The notes: a model not told the origin generated them from the sequence alone. Positions 1 to 5,227 are shown, counted from the stretch's first letter. The stretch: 8,627 nucleotides of DNA from Nitrosarchaeum sp. (GCA_009697485.1 SICY01000025.1:1-8627), one strand, 5' to 3'. Made by a program: numbers and translations.

Positions 1-1
1 G

Positions 2-205
2 ATCATACTTGGTATTTGTATTGGTGTTTTTCCACTCTTGTCTCTTATCACACTGTTTAGCATTCCATTGGTGGTGAAGGCTGGATTGGGCTTGAAGAGA
101 AATTTTAATTCTGTAGATGAATTGGTACCGTCCATGTCTTCCACTTTGATGTTTAGTCGTATTACTGGCACATTGTTTGTACTTAGTTTTTTGGCTAGTT
201 TCTAA
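2..205 (+). CDS. UbiA/MenA-type prenyltransferase, C-terminal fragment
   Basis: This frame is open from the window edge to a TAA at 203-205 and gives 67 residues, so the gene starts outside the window. The fragment is very hydrophobic: a membrane helix (ILGICIGVFPLLSLITLFSI), a short polar stretch with NFNSVDELVPSM, then a last helix ending LFVLSFLASF. This order (helix, polar loop with an L-x-P motif and a T-L near the start of the last helix) resembles the C-terminus of UbiA-superfamily prenyltransferases such as MenA, integral membrane enzymes that attach isoprenoid chains to quinone precursors. The active-site Asp-rich motifs lie upstream and cannot be seen, so the family is inferred from the C-terminus alone. 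Another polytopic membrane protein is possible. Confidence 0.5.
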   Translation: MILGICIGVFPLLSLITLFSIPLVVKAGLGLKRNFNSVDELVPSMSSTLMFSRITGTLFVLSFLASF

Positions 206-220
206 TTTCTATCCTCTAGA

Positions 221-228
221 CATAAATT
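221..228 (+). promoter_or_regulatory. TATA box for the aldo/keto reductase gene
   Basis: The A/T-rich element CATAAATT is centred about 26 bases before the ATG at 250. This is the archaeal TATA-to-start spacing and suggests a leaderless transcript starting at that ATG. It favours 250 over the upstream in-frame TTG (238) and ATG (241). Confidence 0.5.
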
Positions 229-249
229 CAGTGTCAATTGATGTTTTTT

Positions 250-1350
250 ATGATTTCAGGTTTTGCTACTTCTGAGGGAACAAACAAATTTCTCAAAAAT
301 TCAGGCATAAATTCATTGAATTTTAAGCAAATTCAGAATCTTGCATTGTCTAATGTCGGTATCGGCACATATCTTGGAGAAGCAAATGAAAGTACAGACG
401 AACTTGTAAAAAATGCAGTTAAACAATCCATCGTATCTGGAATTAATGTAATTGATACTGCAATTAATTATAGAGCACAAAAAGCAGAACGCTCTGTAGG
501 AAAAGCAATTTCTGAATTAATTAATGAAGGAAAAATTTTACGTGATCAAATTTTTATTAGTACAAAAAATGGATATGTCACAAATGATGCTGATGTAAAA
601 CAAGAATTTTGGGAATACATCAAAAATGAATACACGCAAAAAGGAGTGATAAAAGAAGGTGACATAACGTCTGGCTATCACTGCATGACTACTACATATC
701 TTAATGACCAGCTAGAACGTAGTTTGAAAAATTTAGGATTGGGGTGCATTGATTTGATGTATCTGCATAATGCTGTAGAAGGACAAATCAAAGATATTTC
801 AAAAGAAAAGTTTTTGGAAAATCTCAAATCTGTCTTTGAATTGTATGAACAAAAAAGAACAGAAGGGAAGATCAGATTTTACGGCATGGCTACATGGGAA
901 TGTTTTCGTGTTTCGTCTGATAATCCACAATATCTCTCACTGCAAGATACGGTTGAATTGGCAAGAAAAGTTGGAGGCGAGAATCACGGTTTTAGATTCA
1001 TTCAACTTCCATTCAACATGCATTATGATCAAGCACTACTTGCAAAAAATCAAATGTTTGATGGAAAACTGGTCTCTATATTAGAAGCCGCAGTCAAATT
1101 AAACATTGGAGTATTTACCAGTGTACCATTAATGCAAGGAAGATTGTTAGTACCTGGTGCAATGCCTGAGTTCAATAATCTAAAGCCGTCGCTTCGTGCA
1201 TTACAGTTTATTCGTTCATCACCAGGTGTTTTAGCTCCACTTGTAGGGCAAAAGTCATCTGAGCATGTTTCTGAAAATATGGAAATAATGAAAATTCCTC
1301 CAATGCTTGAAGATGAATTTCTTGTATTAGTTAAGAAACTAACATTATAA
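250..1350 (+). CDS. Aldo/keto reductase
   Basis: A 366-residue NAD(P)H-dependent oxidoreductase of the aldo/keto reductase superfamily, a cytosolic (beta/alpha)8 barrel that interconverts carbonyls and alcohols. The catalytic tetrad is visible as D69 and Y74 (in VIDTAINYR), K106 (in ISTKNGY) and H173 (in YLHNA). The C-terminal cofactor-binding pattern is present as VGQKSSEHVSEN (residues 332-343), and barrel strands such as the one before FIQLPFNMH are recognisable. At 366 residues it is a little longer than the usual 280-340, with an insert around residues 110-145 between strands. The ATG at 250 is chosen because a TATA box lies 26 bases upstream and the protein then begins MISGFATSEGT; in-frame starts at 238 and 241 would add only a few hydrophobic residues. 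The family is clear, but the substrate cannot be told from sequence. The gene stands 45 bases after the prenyltransferase and has its own promoter. Confidence 0.88.
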   Translation: MISGFATSEGTNKFLKNSGINSLNFKQIQNLALSNVGIGTYLGEANESTDELVKNAVKQSIVSGINVIDTAINYRAQKAERSVGKAISELINEGKILRDQIFISTKNGYVTNDADVKQEFWEYIKNEYTQKGVIKEGDITSGYHCMTTTYLNDQLERSLKNLGLGCIDLMYLHNAVEGQIKDISKEKFLENLKSVFELYEQKRTEGKIRFYGMATWECFRVSSDNPQYLSLQDTVELARKVGGENHGFRFIQLPFNMHYDQALLAKNQMFDGKLVSILEAAVKLNIGVFTSVPLMQGRLLVPGAMPEFNNLKPSLRALQFIRSSPGVLAPLVGQKSSEHVSENMEIMKIPPMLEDEFLVLVKKLTL

Positions 1351-1393
1351 TCTCACGCATATTTCTTCTCTCAAGTAATTAACTCCATAGAAA

Positions 1394-1403
1394 GATAATA
1401 AAT
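1394..1403 (+). promoter_or_regulatory. TATA box for the small roadblock-like gene
   Basis: GATAATAAAT is centred about 31 bases before the TTG start at 1430, compatible with an archaeal promoter and a 5' leader of a few bases at most. A second A/T-rich stretch at 1415-1423 is too close to the start. Confidence 0.35.
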
Positions 1404-1429
1404 GGGTCCCTTGAAATTATAAACAGAAT

Positions 1430-1795
1430 TTGTCATCTAAGATTTTTGATTACTCCAAAATTTGTAAATCTATTTTATCAATAGATCCCAAAATTAGATT
1501 TGCTGGAGTGATTAATCAGCGAGGCAGACTAGTTGCAGGTGGAATGAAAGAAAATGTCATTCCACTAGAAAATGAAAAAGATGATGAGATGCTCTTCATG
1601 GAGCTTGCATTAAGAGTAACAATGAGAAAAGAATTCGATAAGCAGCTAGGTCGTGTAAATTTTGCGTTAGCATCAAGAGAACGTGTATTGGCAATTAGTT
1701 TTTTAATTAATGATGATATTTTGTATGTAGTTTCAGAACCTGATGCTGACTATGGCATGCTTCCAAAGAAGATACTGCAAATCATTCACTCATAG
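1430..1795 (+). CDS. Small conserved protein, roadblock-like (DUF6659-like)
   Basis: A 121-residue soluble protein without membrane segments or cysteine motifs. It starts at a TTG; the only internal Met codons are too far in to keep the fold. The core reads as alternating strands and helices: a strand/turn/strand at IRFAGVINQRGRLVAGG (residues 22-38), a long helix around 52-70, then strands at 76-82, 86-93 and 97-102. The opening G-V-I-N-x-x-G-R-L-V-A-G-G resembles the first hairpin of roadblock/LC7 and profilin-like domains, which in archaea often partner small GTPases or act as sensory dimers. From memory it matches a family of about 120 residues common in Thaumarchaeota (DUF6659); that name needs a search. 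No catalytic residues are apparent and no function is known to me. It is a single gene between the reductase and the YHS gene. Confidence 0.75.
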   Translation: MSSKIFDYSKICKSILSIDPKIRFAGVINQRGRLVAGGMKENVIPLENEKDDEMLFMELALRVTMRKEFDKQLGRVNFALASRERVLAISFLINDDILYVVSEPDADYGMLPKKILQIIHS

Positions 1796-1826
1796 TTTCT
1801 AATTTGATCTTTTCTCATTTTCTACA
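1796..1826 (+). terminator. T-rich terminator after the roadblock-like gene
   Basis: Immediately after the stop codon the plus strand carries clustered T runs (TTTCTAATTTGATCTTTTCT and the following CATTTTCT). Archaeal RNA polymerase terminates at such U-tracts without needing a hairpin. It sits just before the TATA box of the next gene. Confidence 0.35.
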
Positions 1827-1830
1827 TATC

Positions 1831-1838
1831 TATAAATA
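1831..1838 (+). promoter_or_regulatory. TATA box for the YHS gene
   Basis: A near-perfect TATAAATA is centred 26 bases before the GTG at 1860. This spacing picks GTG 1860, as a leaderless start, over the in-frame TTG at 1842. Confidence 0.6.
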
Positions 1839-1859
1839 GAATTGATCAGTGAAAAATTT

Positions 1860-2006
1860 GTGCCAGTAGATCCTGTTTGTGGAATTGAACTTGCTGAAGA
1901 ATTAGCTGTCACACATGAATATGAAGGAAAAAAACTCTTTTTTTGTTGCAATGGATGCAGAAAAATTTTCATACGAAAACCAAGAAAATGGAAAAAAAAT
2001 ATCTAG
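1860..2006 (+). CDS. Minimal YHS-domain metal-binding protein
   Basis: A 48-residue protein that is essentially one YHS domain. It begins MPVDPVCGIEL, the typical D-P-V-C-G opening, and continues with the aromatic-Cys motif FFCCNGC (residues 27-33), then an F and a PRKW near the end. C7, C30 and C33, with C29 next to them, would be the metal ligands; the family takes its name from Tyr-His-Ser motifs and is associated with heavy-metal ATPases and metal-dependent enzymes. Free-standing versions are thought to bind or chaperone metal ions, but nothing here shows which metal. The GTG start at 1860 is fixed by a TATA box 26 bases upstream; a TTG at 1842 would add six residues. The basic C-terminus (RKPRKWKKNI) is unusual. 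The last four bases overlap the end of the convergent synthetase-like gene. It is too short to be found by routine gene callers with a 60-residue cutoff. Confidence 0.85.
   Translation: MPVDPVCGIELAEELAVTHEYEGKKLFFCCNGCRKIFIRKPRKWKKNI
1981..2002 (-). terminator. U-tract terminator of the synthetase-like gene
   Basis: Read on the minus strand, the bases just after the stop codon are T-rich (ATATTTTTTTTCCATTTTCT). This is a plausible archaeal terminator lying inside the 3' end of the YHS gene. Confidence 0.35.
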
Positions 2007-2944
2007 ATAGGAAAAGCACCACACATACGACAAAATTTTGAATTTCCTACATTGAAATTACAATAAGGACAAGAATTTGTTCCTTGTTTCTCTGGTATTC
2101 CATACAAATTCCTGTAAATTTTGTAATAATGCATCGATTCTTTTGTTCTAATTATTACTCCATCTGTTTCTTCTATTTTCTTTTTATTTTCTAAAAATAC
2201 TTGATCGTTTATCACTGAATCAAATAAATTTGATAGTCCTGCAGTTCCAGAACCGTCTTGCATCGGTGATTTTTCTCTCCAAACAATTTGTGTTGGTATG
2301 TTTTTCTCAAATGTTTTACGAAGAATCCACTTTCCATGTCTTTTTTCTCCCTCGTTTCTTATCTTGAGATCTACTGGAATTGTCTTTGAAAACTCTATTA
2401 TTTTTTCATCAAGAAATGGTGATTCTACCATAATTCCAAGTGCTTTACCTATTTTCTGAGTTGGAAAATGCATTATAGAGCATACTCTTTGAATCTCTTT
2501 TTCTAGTTCCTCTTTTGGTTTGTTTATCAAAAAATTATACCCTGCAAACAATTCATCTGCCCCATCCCCTGTTATTATTCCCGTTCTGTTTTGCTCCTTT
2601 GCCCACTTTATTGCCAGATACATCACTACATTATTTCTAATTTCTATGTCGTTAAAGTTTTTTAGAATTTTTACTGTCTCTTCTATTGCACTTAGAATAT
2701 CTGTAGTGCTTACTTGTTTAATTGTTAATGGTATGTTAAATTCCTTTGAAACTCTCTGACAGTATGTGAGATCACTTGCAACAAAGTCTTTTGCTATAAT
2801 TGCAACTGTCTGTGGTTTTCGTTCTTTTAGAAAATGTGCTATTACTGTACTATCTAATCCTCCTGACAATGCTATTGTATTTGACTTGCATGACTCACAT
2901 GATTCTTTTAACATTTGATACAATTTTTTGGAAATGTCCTCCAA
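2003..2944 (-). CDS. Asparagine-synthetase-like PP-loop ATPase with C-terminal zinc ribbon
   Basis: A 313-residue protein of the asparagine synthetase C-terminal (ATP pyrophosphatase) family. The PP-loop is SGGLDST (residues 27-33), the second nucleotide/aspartate motif is GDGADELFAGY (126-136) with the conserved acidic residue E131, then come ESPFLDEKI (174-182), the WILRK motif (206-210) and REKSPMQDGSG (223-233), whose K225 matches the catalytic Lys of AsnB and beta-lactam synthetase. The N-terminal glutaminase domain of AsnB is absent: only about 20 residues precede the PP-loop and there is no catalytic Cys1. The protein ends in a zinc ribbon, C292-x2-C295 and C305-x2-C308. It should adenylate a carboxylate and transfer an amine, possibly free ammonia, making asparagine or another amide; the substrate is not shown. 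The TTG start at 2944 is supported by an A/T-rich element 26 bases upstream. It diverges from the HTH regulator gene. Confidence 0.85.
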   Translation of the reverse strand: MEDISKKLYQMLKESCESCKSNTIALSGGLDSTVIAHFLKERKPQTVAIIAKDFVASDLTYCQRVSKEFNIPLTIKQVSTTDILSAIEETVKILKNFNDIEIRNNVVMYLAIKWAKEQNRTGIITGDGADELFAGYNFLINKPKEELEKEIQRVCSIMHFPTQKIGKALGIMVESPFLDEKIIEFSKTIPVDLKIRNEGEKRHGKWILRKTFEKNIPTQIVWREKSPMQDGSGTAGLSNLFDSVINDQVFLENKKKIEETDGVIIRTKESMHYYKIYRNLYGIPEKQGTNSCPYCNFNVGNSKFCRMCGAFPI

Positions 2945-2966
2945 TATCTCAATTACATTTTTGAAA

Positions 2967-2976
2967 CTAAAATAGG
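2967..2976 (-). promoter_or_regulatory. Promoter element for the synthetase-like gene
   Basis: The minus strand reads CCTATTTTAG, centred about 27 bases before the TTG start at 2944. It is a weaker TATA-like element than those of neighbouring genes, but its spacing supports the assigned TTG. Confidence 0.4.
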
Positions 2977-3029
2977 TTAGCCTAATGCATTGATTGATTT
3001 ACACTTTAGGCAACTTTACTCATTGCAAA

Positions 3030-3038
3030 CTTTAAATC
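3030..3038 (+). promoter_or_regulatory. TATA box for the HTH regulator gene
   Basis: CTTTAAATC is centred 26-28 bases before the ATG at 3062. It lies inside the longer open frame that begins at TTG 2990, which argues that the upstream 24 codons are not translated. Confidence 0.55.
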
Positions 3039-3061
3039 CCTTATCCGAACTTTGTGTGTTA

Positions 3062-3478
3062 ATGTTACTTCCCGCAGAAATAGAATCAAAAACATTGATT
3101 CCTGCATTAAGAGCAATTCTTGCTAAAAAACTAGCAGAAGATCATAGTGTTCGTGAAGATGAAATCTCAAAAATGCTTGGTGTCACACAAGCAGCTATAA
3201 GCAATTACATCCGTGGAACACGTGGTGATCCATCTTTGATTGCAAAACTTTTGGCAGAAAAACAAGTTTCTACTCTCATCAATGAACTAACTGATAGTCT
3301 CTCATCTGATATGGCATATACTCCATCTAGTCTTTCAAAATTTATTGGTCTTTGTAATTATATCAAATCAAGTTTGTTGATTTGTGAAATTCATCACAAT
3401 CTTGAATCAAACATTGATGAAAAAGTTTGCAAAGAATGTGAAAATATGCTTCTAAAAGGTCCTGGAAGCGTTTACTAG
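3062..3478 (+). CDS. HTH transcriptional regulator with Cys/His tail
   Basis: A 138-residue DNA-binding protein. It starts MLLPAEIESKTLIPALRAIL, the characteristic opening of an archaeal regulator family that combines an N-terminal Cro/XRE-like helix-turn-helix with variable C-terminal domains. The HTH is at residues 31-52 (EDEISKMLGVTQAAISNYIRG), with the recognition helix around TQAAISNY. The C-terminal half is helical and ends with C98, C108, H111/H112, C123 and C126, of which C-x-x-H and C-x-x-C could make a metal or redox site. The ATG at 3062 is chosen over TTG 2990 because the conserved start aligns there and a TATA box precedes it by 26-28 bases. It diverges from the synthetase-like gene, with 117 bases between starts, and could regulate it; this is inference from position. 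Its last four bases overlap the convergent Alba-family gene. Confidence 0.82.
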   Translation: MLLPAEIESKTLIPALRAILAKKLAEDHSVREDEISKMLGVTQAAISNYIRGTRGDPSLIAKLLAEKQVSTLINELTDSLSSDMAYTPSSLSKFIGLCNYIKSSLLICEIHHNLESNIDEKVCKECENMLLKGPGSVY

Positions 3479-3789
3479 ATTTTAAGTAAAATAATTTCAA
3501 TATTTGAAGTCATTCTTCCAATACCTGCCGCAGCTTCAGTATCCAGTTTTATTTTTTCAACTTTTGAATTGCCATGTAGCATCTTTTCTGTTATGATGTT
3601 TGCCACTGCAACTGCATTTGGAATTGAATTACCTACTGCTCTAAGAATTACTTTCTTTTTACTTCCCAATATTGACAGGAGCTCTACAGCTGATTGCATA
3701 ACTGGGTCATTTCGAATGTAAATTATGGTATCCTCAGATTTGTTGATCTGCTCTTGACCATATTCTTCCTTAATCTCTTCCATGAGCAT
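3475..3789 (-). CDS. Alba-family nucleic-acid-binding protein, divergent
   Basis: A 104-residue protein whose core (residues 20-104) follows the Alba fold: strand plus DPVMQSAVELLSILGS helix, KKVILRAVGNSIPNAVAVAN, a helix to ITEKML, then KVEKIKLDTEAA, a loop, and the closing strand SNIEIILLKI. Alba proteins are small dimeric chromatin and RNA-binding proteins of archaea. Compared from memory with Sulfolobus Sso10b, the Lys pair of the GKKPVM motif is replaced by N27-D28, and the basic residues of KARGRAI become V52 and N54. Much of the usual DNA-contact surface is therefore missing, and this may be a paralogue with another role. The first 19 residues are an acidic extension. ATG 3789 is used; the next ATG, at 3783, is two codons in and equally possible. 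It lies 55 bases downstream of rpo6 on the same strand, with an A/T-rich element of its own. Confidence 0.78.
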   Translation of the reverse strand: MLMEEIKEEYGQEQINKSEDTIIYIRNDPVMQSAVELLSILGSKKKVILRAVGNSIPNAVAVANIITEKMLHGNSKVEKIKLDTEAAAGIGRMTSNIEIILLKI

Positions 3790-3816
3790 TATTCAATAAT
3801 TCGCAATTTTGTGTTC

Positions 3817-3824
3817 TATTAAGT
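3817..3824 (-). promoter_or_regulatory. Promoter element for the Alba-family gene
   Basis: The minus strand reads ACTTAATA around here, about 31 bases before ATG 3789 and within the 55-base gap after rpo6. It is a moderate TATA-like match, so the gene may also be read through from rpo6. Confidence 0.3.
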
Positions 3825-3844
3825 TTTATCGACGATTGATTCAC

Positions 3845-4378
3845 TTAATCAAAATAATCGATTGGTATGTTTTGATAATCTCCATTTGGGAGTACTCTTC
3901 TAATGGTGATTGGGATTACTCTTTGTTCTAATTCCTCCATTGCAATATCTAGCGATATTCTTGCAGTTTTTGGAATTGGAATAAATGGTGGTGCCCCTAG
4001 TGATAATTGTAATGCTCTTGCTCCCATAATTCTTGCTTTTTCAAATCTTGTTAATGTTGGTGGTCCAATTGTAATCTTGTTTTTTTCACAAGGAACCTCT
4101 ATTGGTTCATGTTCTTCAATTGTTTCTACCACCTCTCGTGTTTCAATCTCTTTGATTCTTTTTTCTAGTGCCTCTTGTTGTTTTTCAGTTAGTGGTTCTA
4201 GGCCTTCATTTTTTTCAATTAATTTTCGATAAGTATCTAATGCCTTGTTTAATCCGGTGTTTACTTCTACATCTCCATCAAAAATTTCCTCAGTTTCTGG
4301 AGCTTCTACATATTCTTCTGGTTCTTCTACAATTAGTTCAGCTTCGTTAGCATCAGACAAGTACACAATTTCTCTCAA
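3845..4378 (-). CDS. rpo6: DNA-directed RNA polymerase subunit Rpo6 (RpoK), N-terminally extended
   Basis: The C-terminal 74 residues (104-177) are the archaeal Rpo6/RpoK subunit, homologous to eukaryotic RPB6 and bacterial omega. It helps to fold the largest polymerase subunit and is part of the core enzyme. Key stretches are PPTLTRFEKARIMGARALQL, the PKTARISLDIAMEELEQ helix and IPITIRRVLPNGDYQNIPID. About 100 extra residues precede the core: residues 1-40 hold 15 Asp/Glu and one Arg, and residues 43-95 look helical and charged. Many archaeal RpoK proteins are only about 60-95 residues, so the extension is notable and recalls the acidic N-terminus of eukaryotic RPB6. The TTG start at 4378 has a TATA-like element 27 bases upstream; GTG at codon 5 or TTG at codon 7 are alternatives. 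The promoter region is shared with the divergent cyclophilin-like gene. Confidence 0.9.
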   Translation of the reverse strand: MREIVYLSDANEAELIVEEPEEYVEAPETEEIFDGDVEVNTGLNKALDTYRKLIEKNEGLEPLTEKQQEALEKRIKEIETREVVETIEEHEPIEVPCEKNKITIGPPTLTRFEKARIMGARALQLSLGAPPFIPIPKTARISLDIAMEELEQRVIPITIRRVLPNGDYQNIPIDYFD

Positions 4379-4382
4379 AGCG

Positions 4383-4390
4383 TTATATAA
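4383..4390 (+). promoter_or_regulatory. Palindromic TATA box for the cyclophilin-like gene
   Basis: TTATATAA, a perfect palindrome, is centred 26 bases before the TTG at 4413. It lies only 5-12 bases upstream of the rpo6 start codon, so the two promoters are interlocked. Confidence 0.55.
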
Positions 4391-4401
4391 TCCAATAATT
4401 C

Positions 4402-4409
4402 TAAAATAC
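4402..4409 (-). promoter_or_regulatory. TATA box for rpo6
   Basis: The minus strand reads GTATTTTA, centred 27 bases before the rpo6 start at 4378. It ends 4 bases from the plus-strand start at 4413. Confidence 0.5.
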
Positions 4410-4412
4410 GAA

Positions 4413-4799
4413 TTGAGTTCACCATCAGTCTCAAGAAAACAGATAATCTTGGAAATTAAAGGAAAAGCAAAGATTCAATGTGATCTAAAACGACATTTGT
4501 CACCACGAACTGTCGGTACAATAATGAGATCTTTGCCATTGGAGGGACATGCTCATTTTCTAGGAAAAAGTATAGCGTACTTTGAAACTACCGTTGATTC
4601 TGGAATTGAAAGATCTACAAAAGAATTCAAAAAAGGAGACATTGCATTTTTATCATCTGCTAGAAGTATTTGCTTTTTTATTGATGATACATCACCTGGT
4701 AAAATAATGACCCCGATTGGAAAAATATTGGGAAACATTGATGCACTAAAAGATGTGAAATCTGGAGATGTTTTTTGTCTCTATGAGGAAACTGCTTGA
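4413..4799 (+). CDS. Cyclophilin-like-fold protein
   Basis: A 128-residue soluble protein resembling the Cyclophil_like family (TM1367-type beta-barrels, PF04126). It shows an opening strand KQIILEIKGKAKIQCDL (9-25), a helix with SPRTVGTIMRSLPLEGHAHF (30-49), the family's small residue-LP-x-x-G pattern, then GKSIAYFET, EFKKGDIAFLSSARSICFFI (71-90) and a C-terminal PIGKILGNIDALKDVKSGDV (101-120). These proteins share the cyclophilin barrel but lack the peptidyl-prolyl isomerase active site, and their function is unknown. The frame stays open far upstream, antisense to rpo6, but only TTG 4413 is preceded by a TATA box at 26 bases and keeps the first strand; the first Met in the domain (4526) would delete it. 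The 3' end overlaps the convergent S25e gene by 19 bases. Confidence 0.75.
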   Translation: MSSPSVSRKQIILEIKGKAKIQCDLKRHLSPRTVGTIMRSLPLEGHAHFLGKSIAYFETTVDSGIERSTKEFKKGDIAFLSSARSICFFIDDTSPGKIMTPIGKILGNIDALKDVKSGDVFCLYEETA

Positions 4800-5101
4800 T
4801 ATATGCGATGACCGCTATATCCACCAACACGTTTGACAAGCCCTTTCTTTGTTGATTCTATTAAAAATGCATTTGCTGCTGAAATTTTAACTCCTGTTTG
4901 TCTTGCAAGATCATGACATGTTACAACTTTTGAGTTTTGGATTATTTTAATTGCTTCTTTTTCATTTACCATTACTGTAATTTCTGCTTTACGTGGTCCG
5001 CCTTCTCCCTTGTCTTTTCTACCCTTTTTTGAATCCTTTGCATCTTTTACTCCTTGATTCTTTTCTTGTTTTGCTGCAGTTACTTTTTTCGTTCCACCCA
5101 T
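4781..5101 (-). CDS. rps25e: 30S ribosomal protein S25e
   Basis: A 106-residue small-subunit ribosomal protein found only in archaea and eukaryotes. Residues 1-42 are a Lys-rich, low-complexity tail (KKVTAAKQEKN, KGRKDKGEGGPRK) expected to contact rRNA. Residues 45-104 form the winged-helix S25e domain: NEKEAIKIIQNSKVVTCHDL, then ARQTGVKISAANAFLIEST, KKGLVKRVGGYSGHRIYQAV. The length matches archaeal S25e of about 100-110 residues. It starts at an ATG with a clear TATA element 26 bases upstream, so the mRNA is probably leaderless. It is convergent with the cyclophilin-like gene, overlapping it by 19 bases. Confidence 0.93.
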   Translation of the reverse strand: MGGTKKVTAAKQEKNQGVKDAKDSKKGRKDKGEGGPRKAEITVMVNEKEAIKIIQNSKVVTCHDLARQTGVKISAANAFLIESTKKGLVKRVGGYSGHRIYQAVSS

Positions 5102-5123
5102 AATCTCAGAAAAAAATATTCCT

Positions 5124-5131
5124 CTTATAAA
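5124..5131 (-). promoter_or_regulatory. TATA box for S25e
   Basis: The minus strand reads TTTATAAG, centred 26 bases before the ATG at 5101. This is a strong archaeal TATA match, as expected for a highly expressed ribosomal gene. Confidence 0.6.
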
Positions 5132-5197
5132 CGATGTATACTTGAATCTAATCCTATTTTGTAAACCTGATGTAGATCATGTCTATAAAATTTTCAA

Positions 5198-5205
5198 ATA
5201 TAAAT
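5198..5205 (+). promoter_or_regulatory. TATA box for the small zinc-finger-like gene
   Basis: ATATAAAT is centred 26 bases before ATG 5228, with no room for a leader. A second candidate, CTATAAAA at 5183-5190, would start transcription about 15 bases earlier. Confidence 0.6.
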
Positions 5206-5227
5206 AACATCTTGTTTATGCATAATC

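Noticed and set aside
238..249. TTG 238 or ATG 241 as the aldo/keto reductase start
   Set aside because: They would add only three or four residues, and the TATA box at 221-228 is spaced for ATG 250.
836..1084. Overlapping +1 frame within the aldo/keto reductase
   Set aside because: It lies inside the catalytic domain of a clear gene, and its composition is not protein-like.
2990..3061. Upstream extension of the HTH regulator from a TTG at 2990
   Set aside because: The extra 24 residues cover the TATA box at 3030-3038, and the family's conserved opening (MLLPAEIESK) begins at ATG 3062.
3903..4232. Open frame of about 109 codons on the plus strand opposite rpo6
   Set aside because: It is antisense to a well-supported polymerase subunit, has low-complexity Ser/Ile composition and no promoter.
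4245..4412. Upstream extension of the cyclophilin-like gene antisense to rpo6
   Set aside because: The extension is a Ser-rich shadow of the acidic rpo6 coding region, and the promoter spacing points to TTG 4413.
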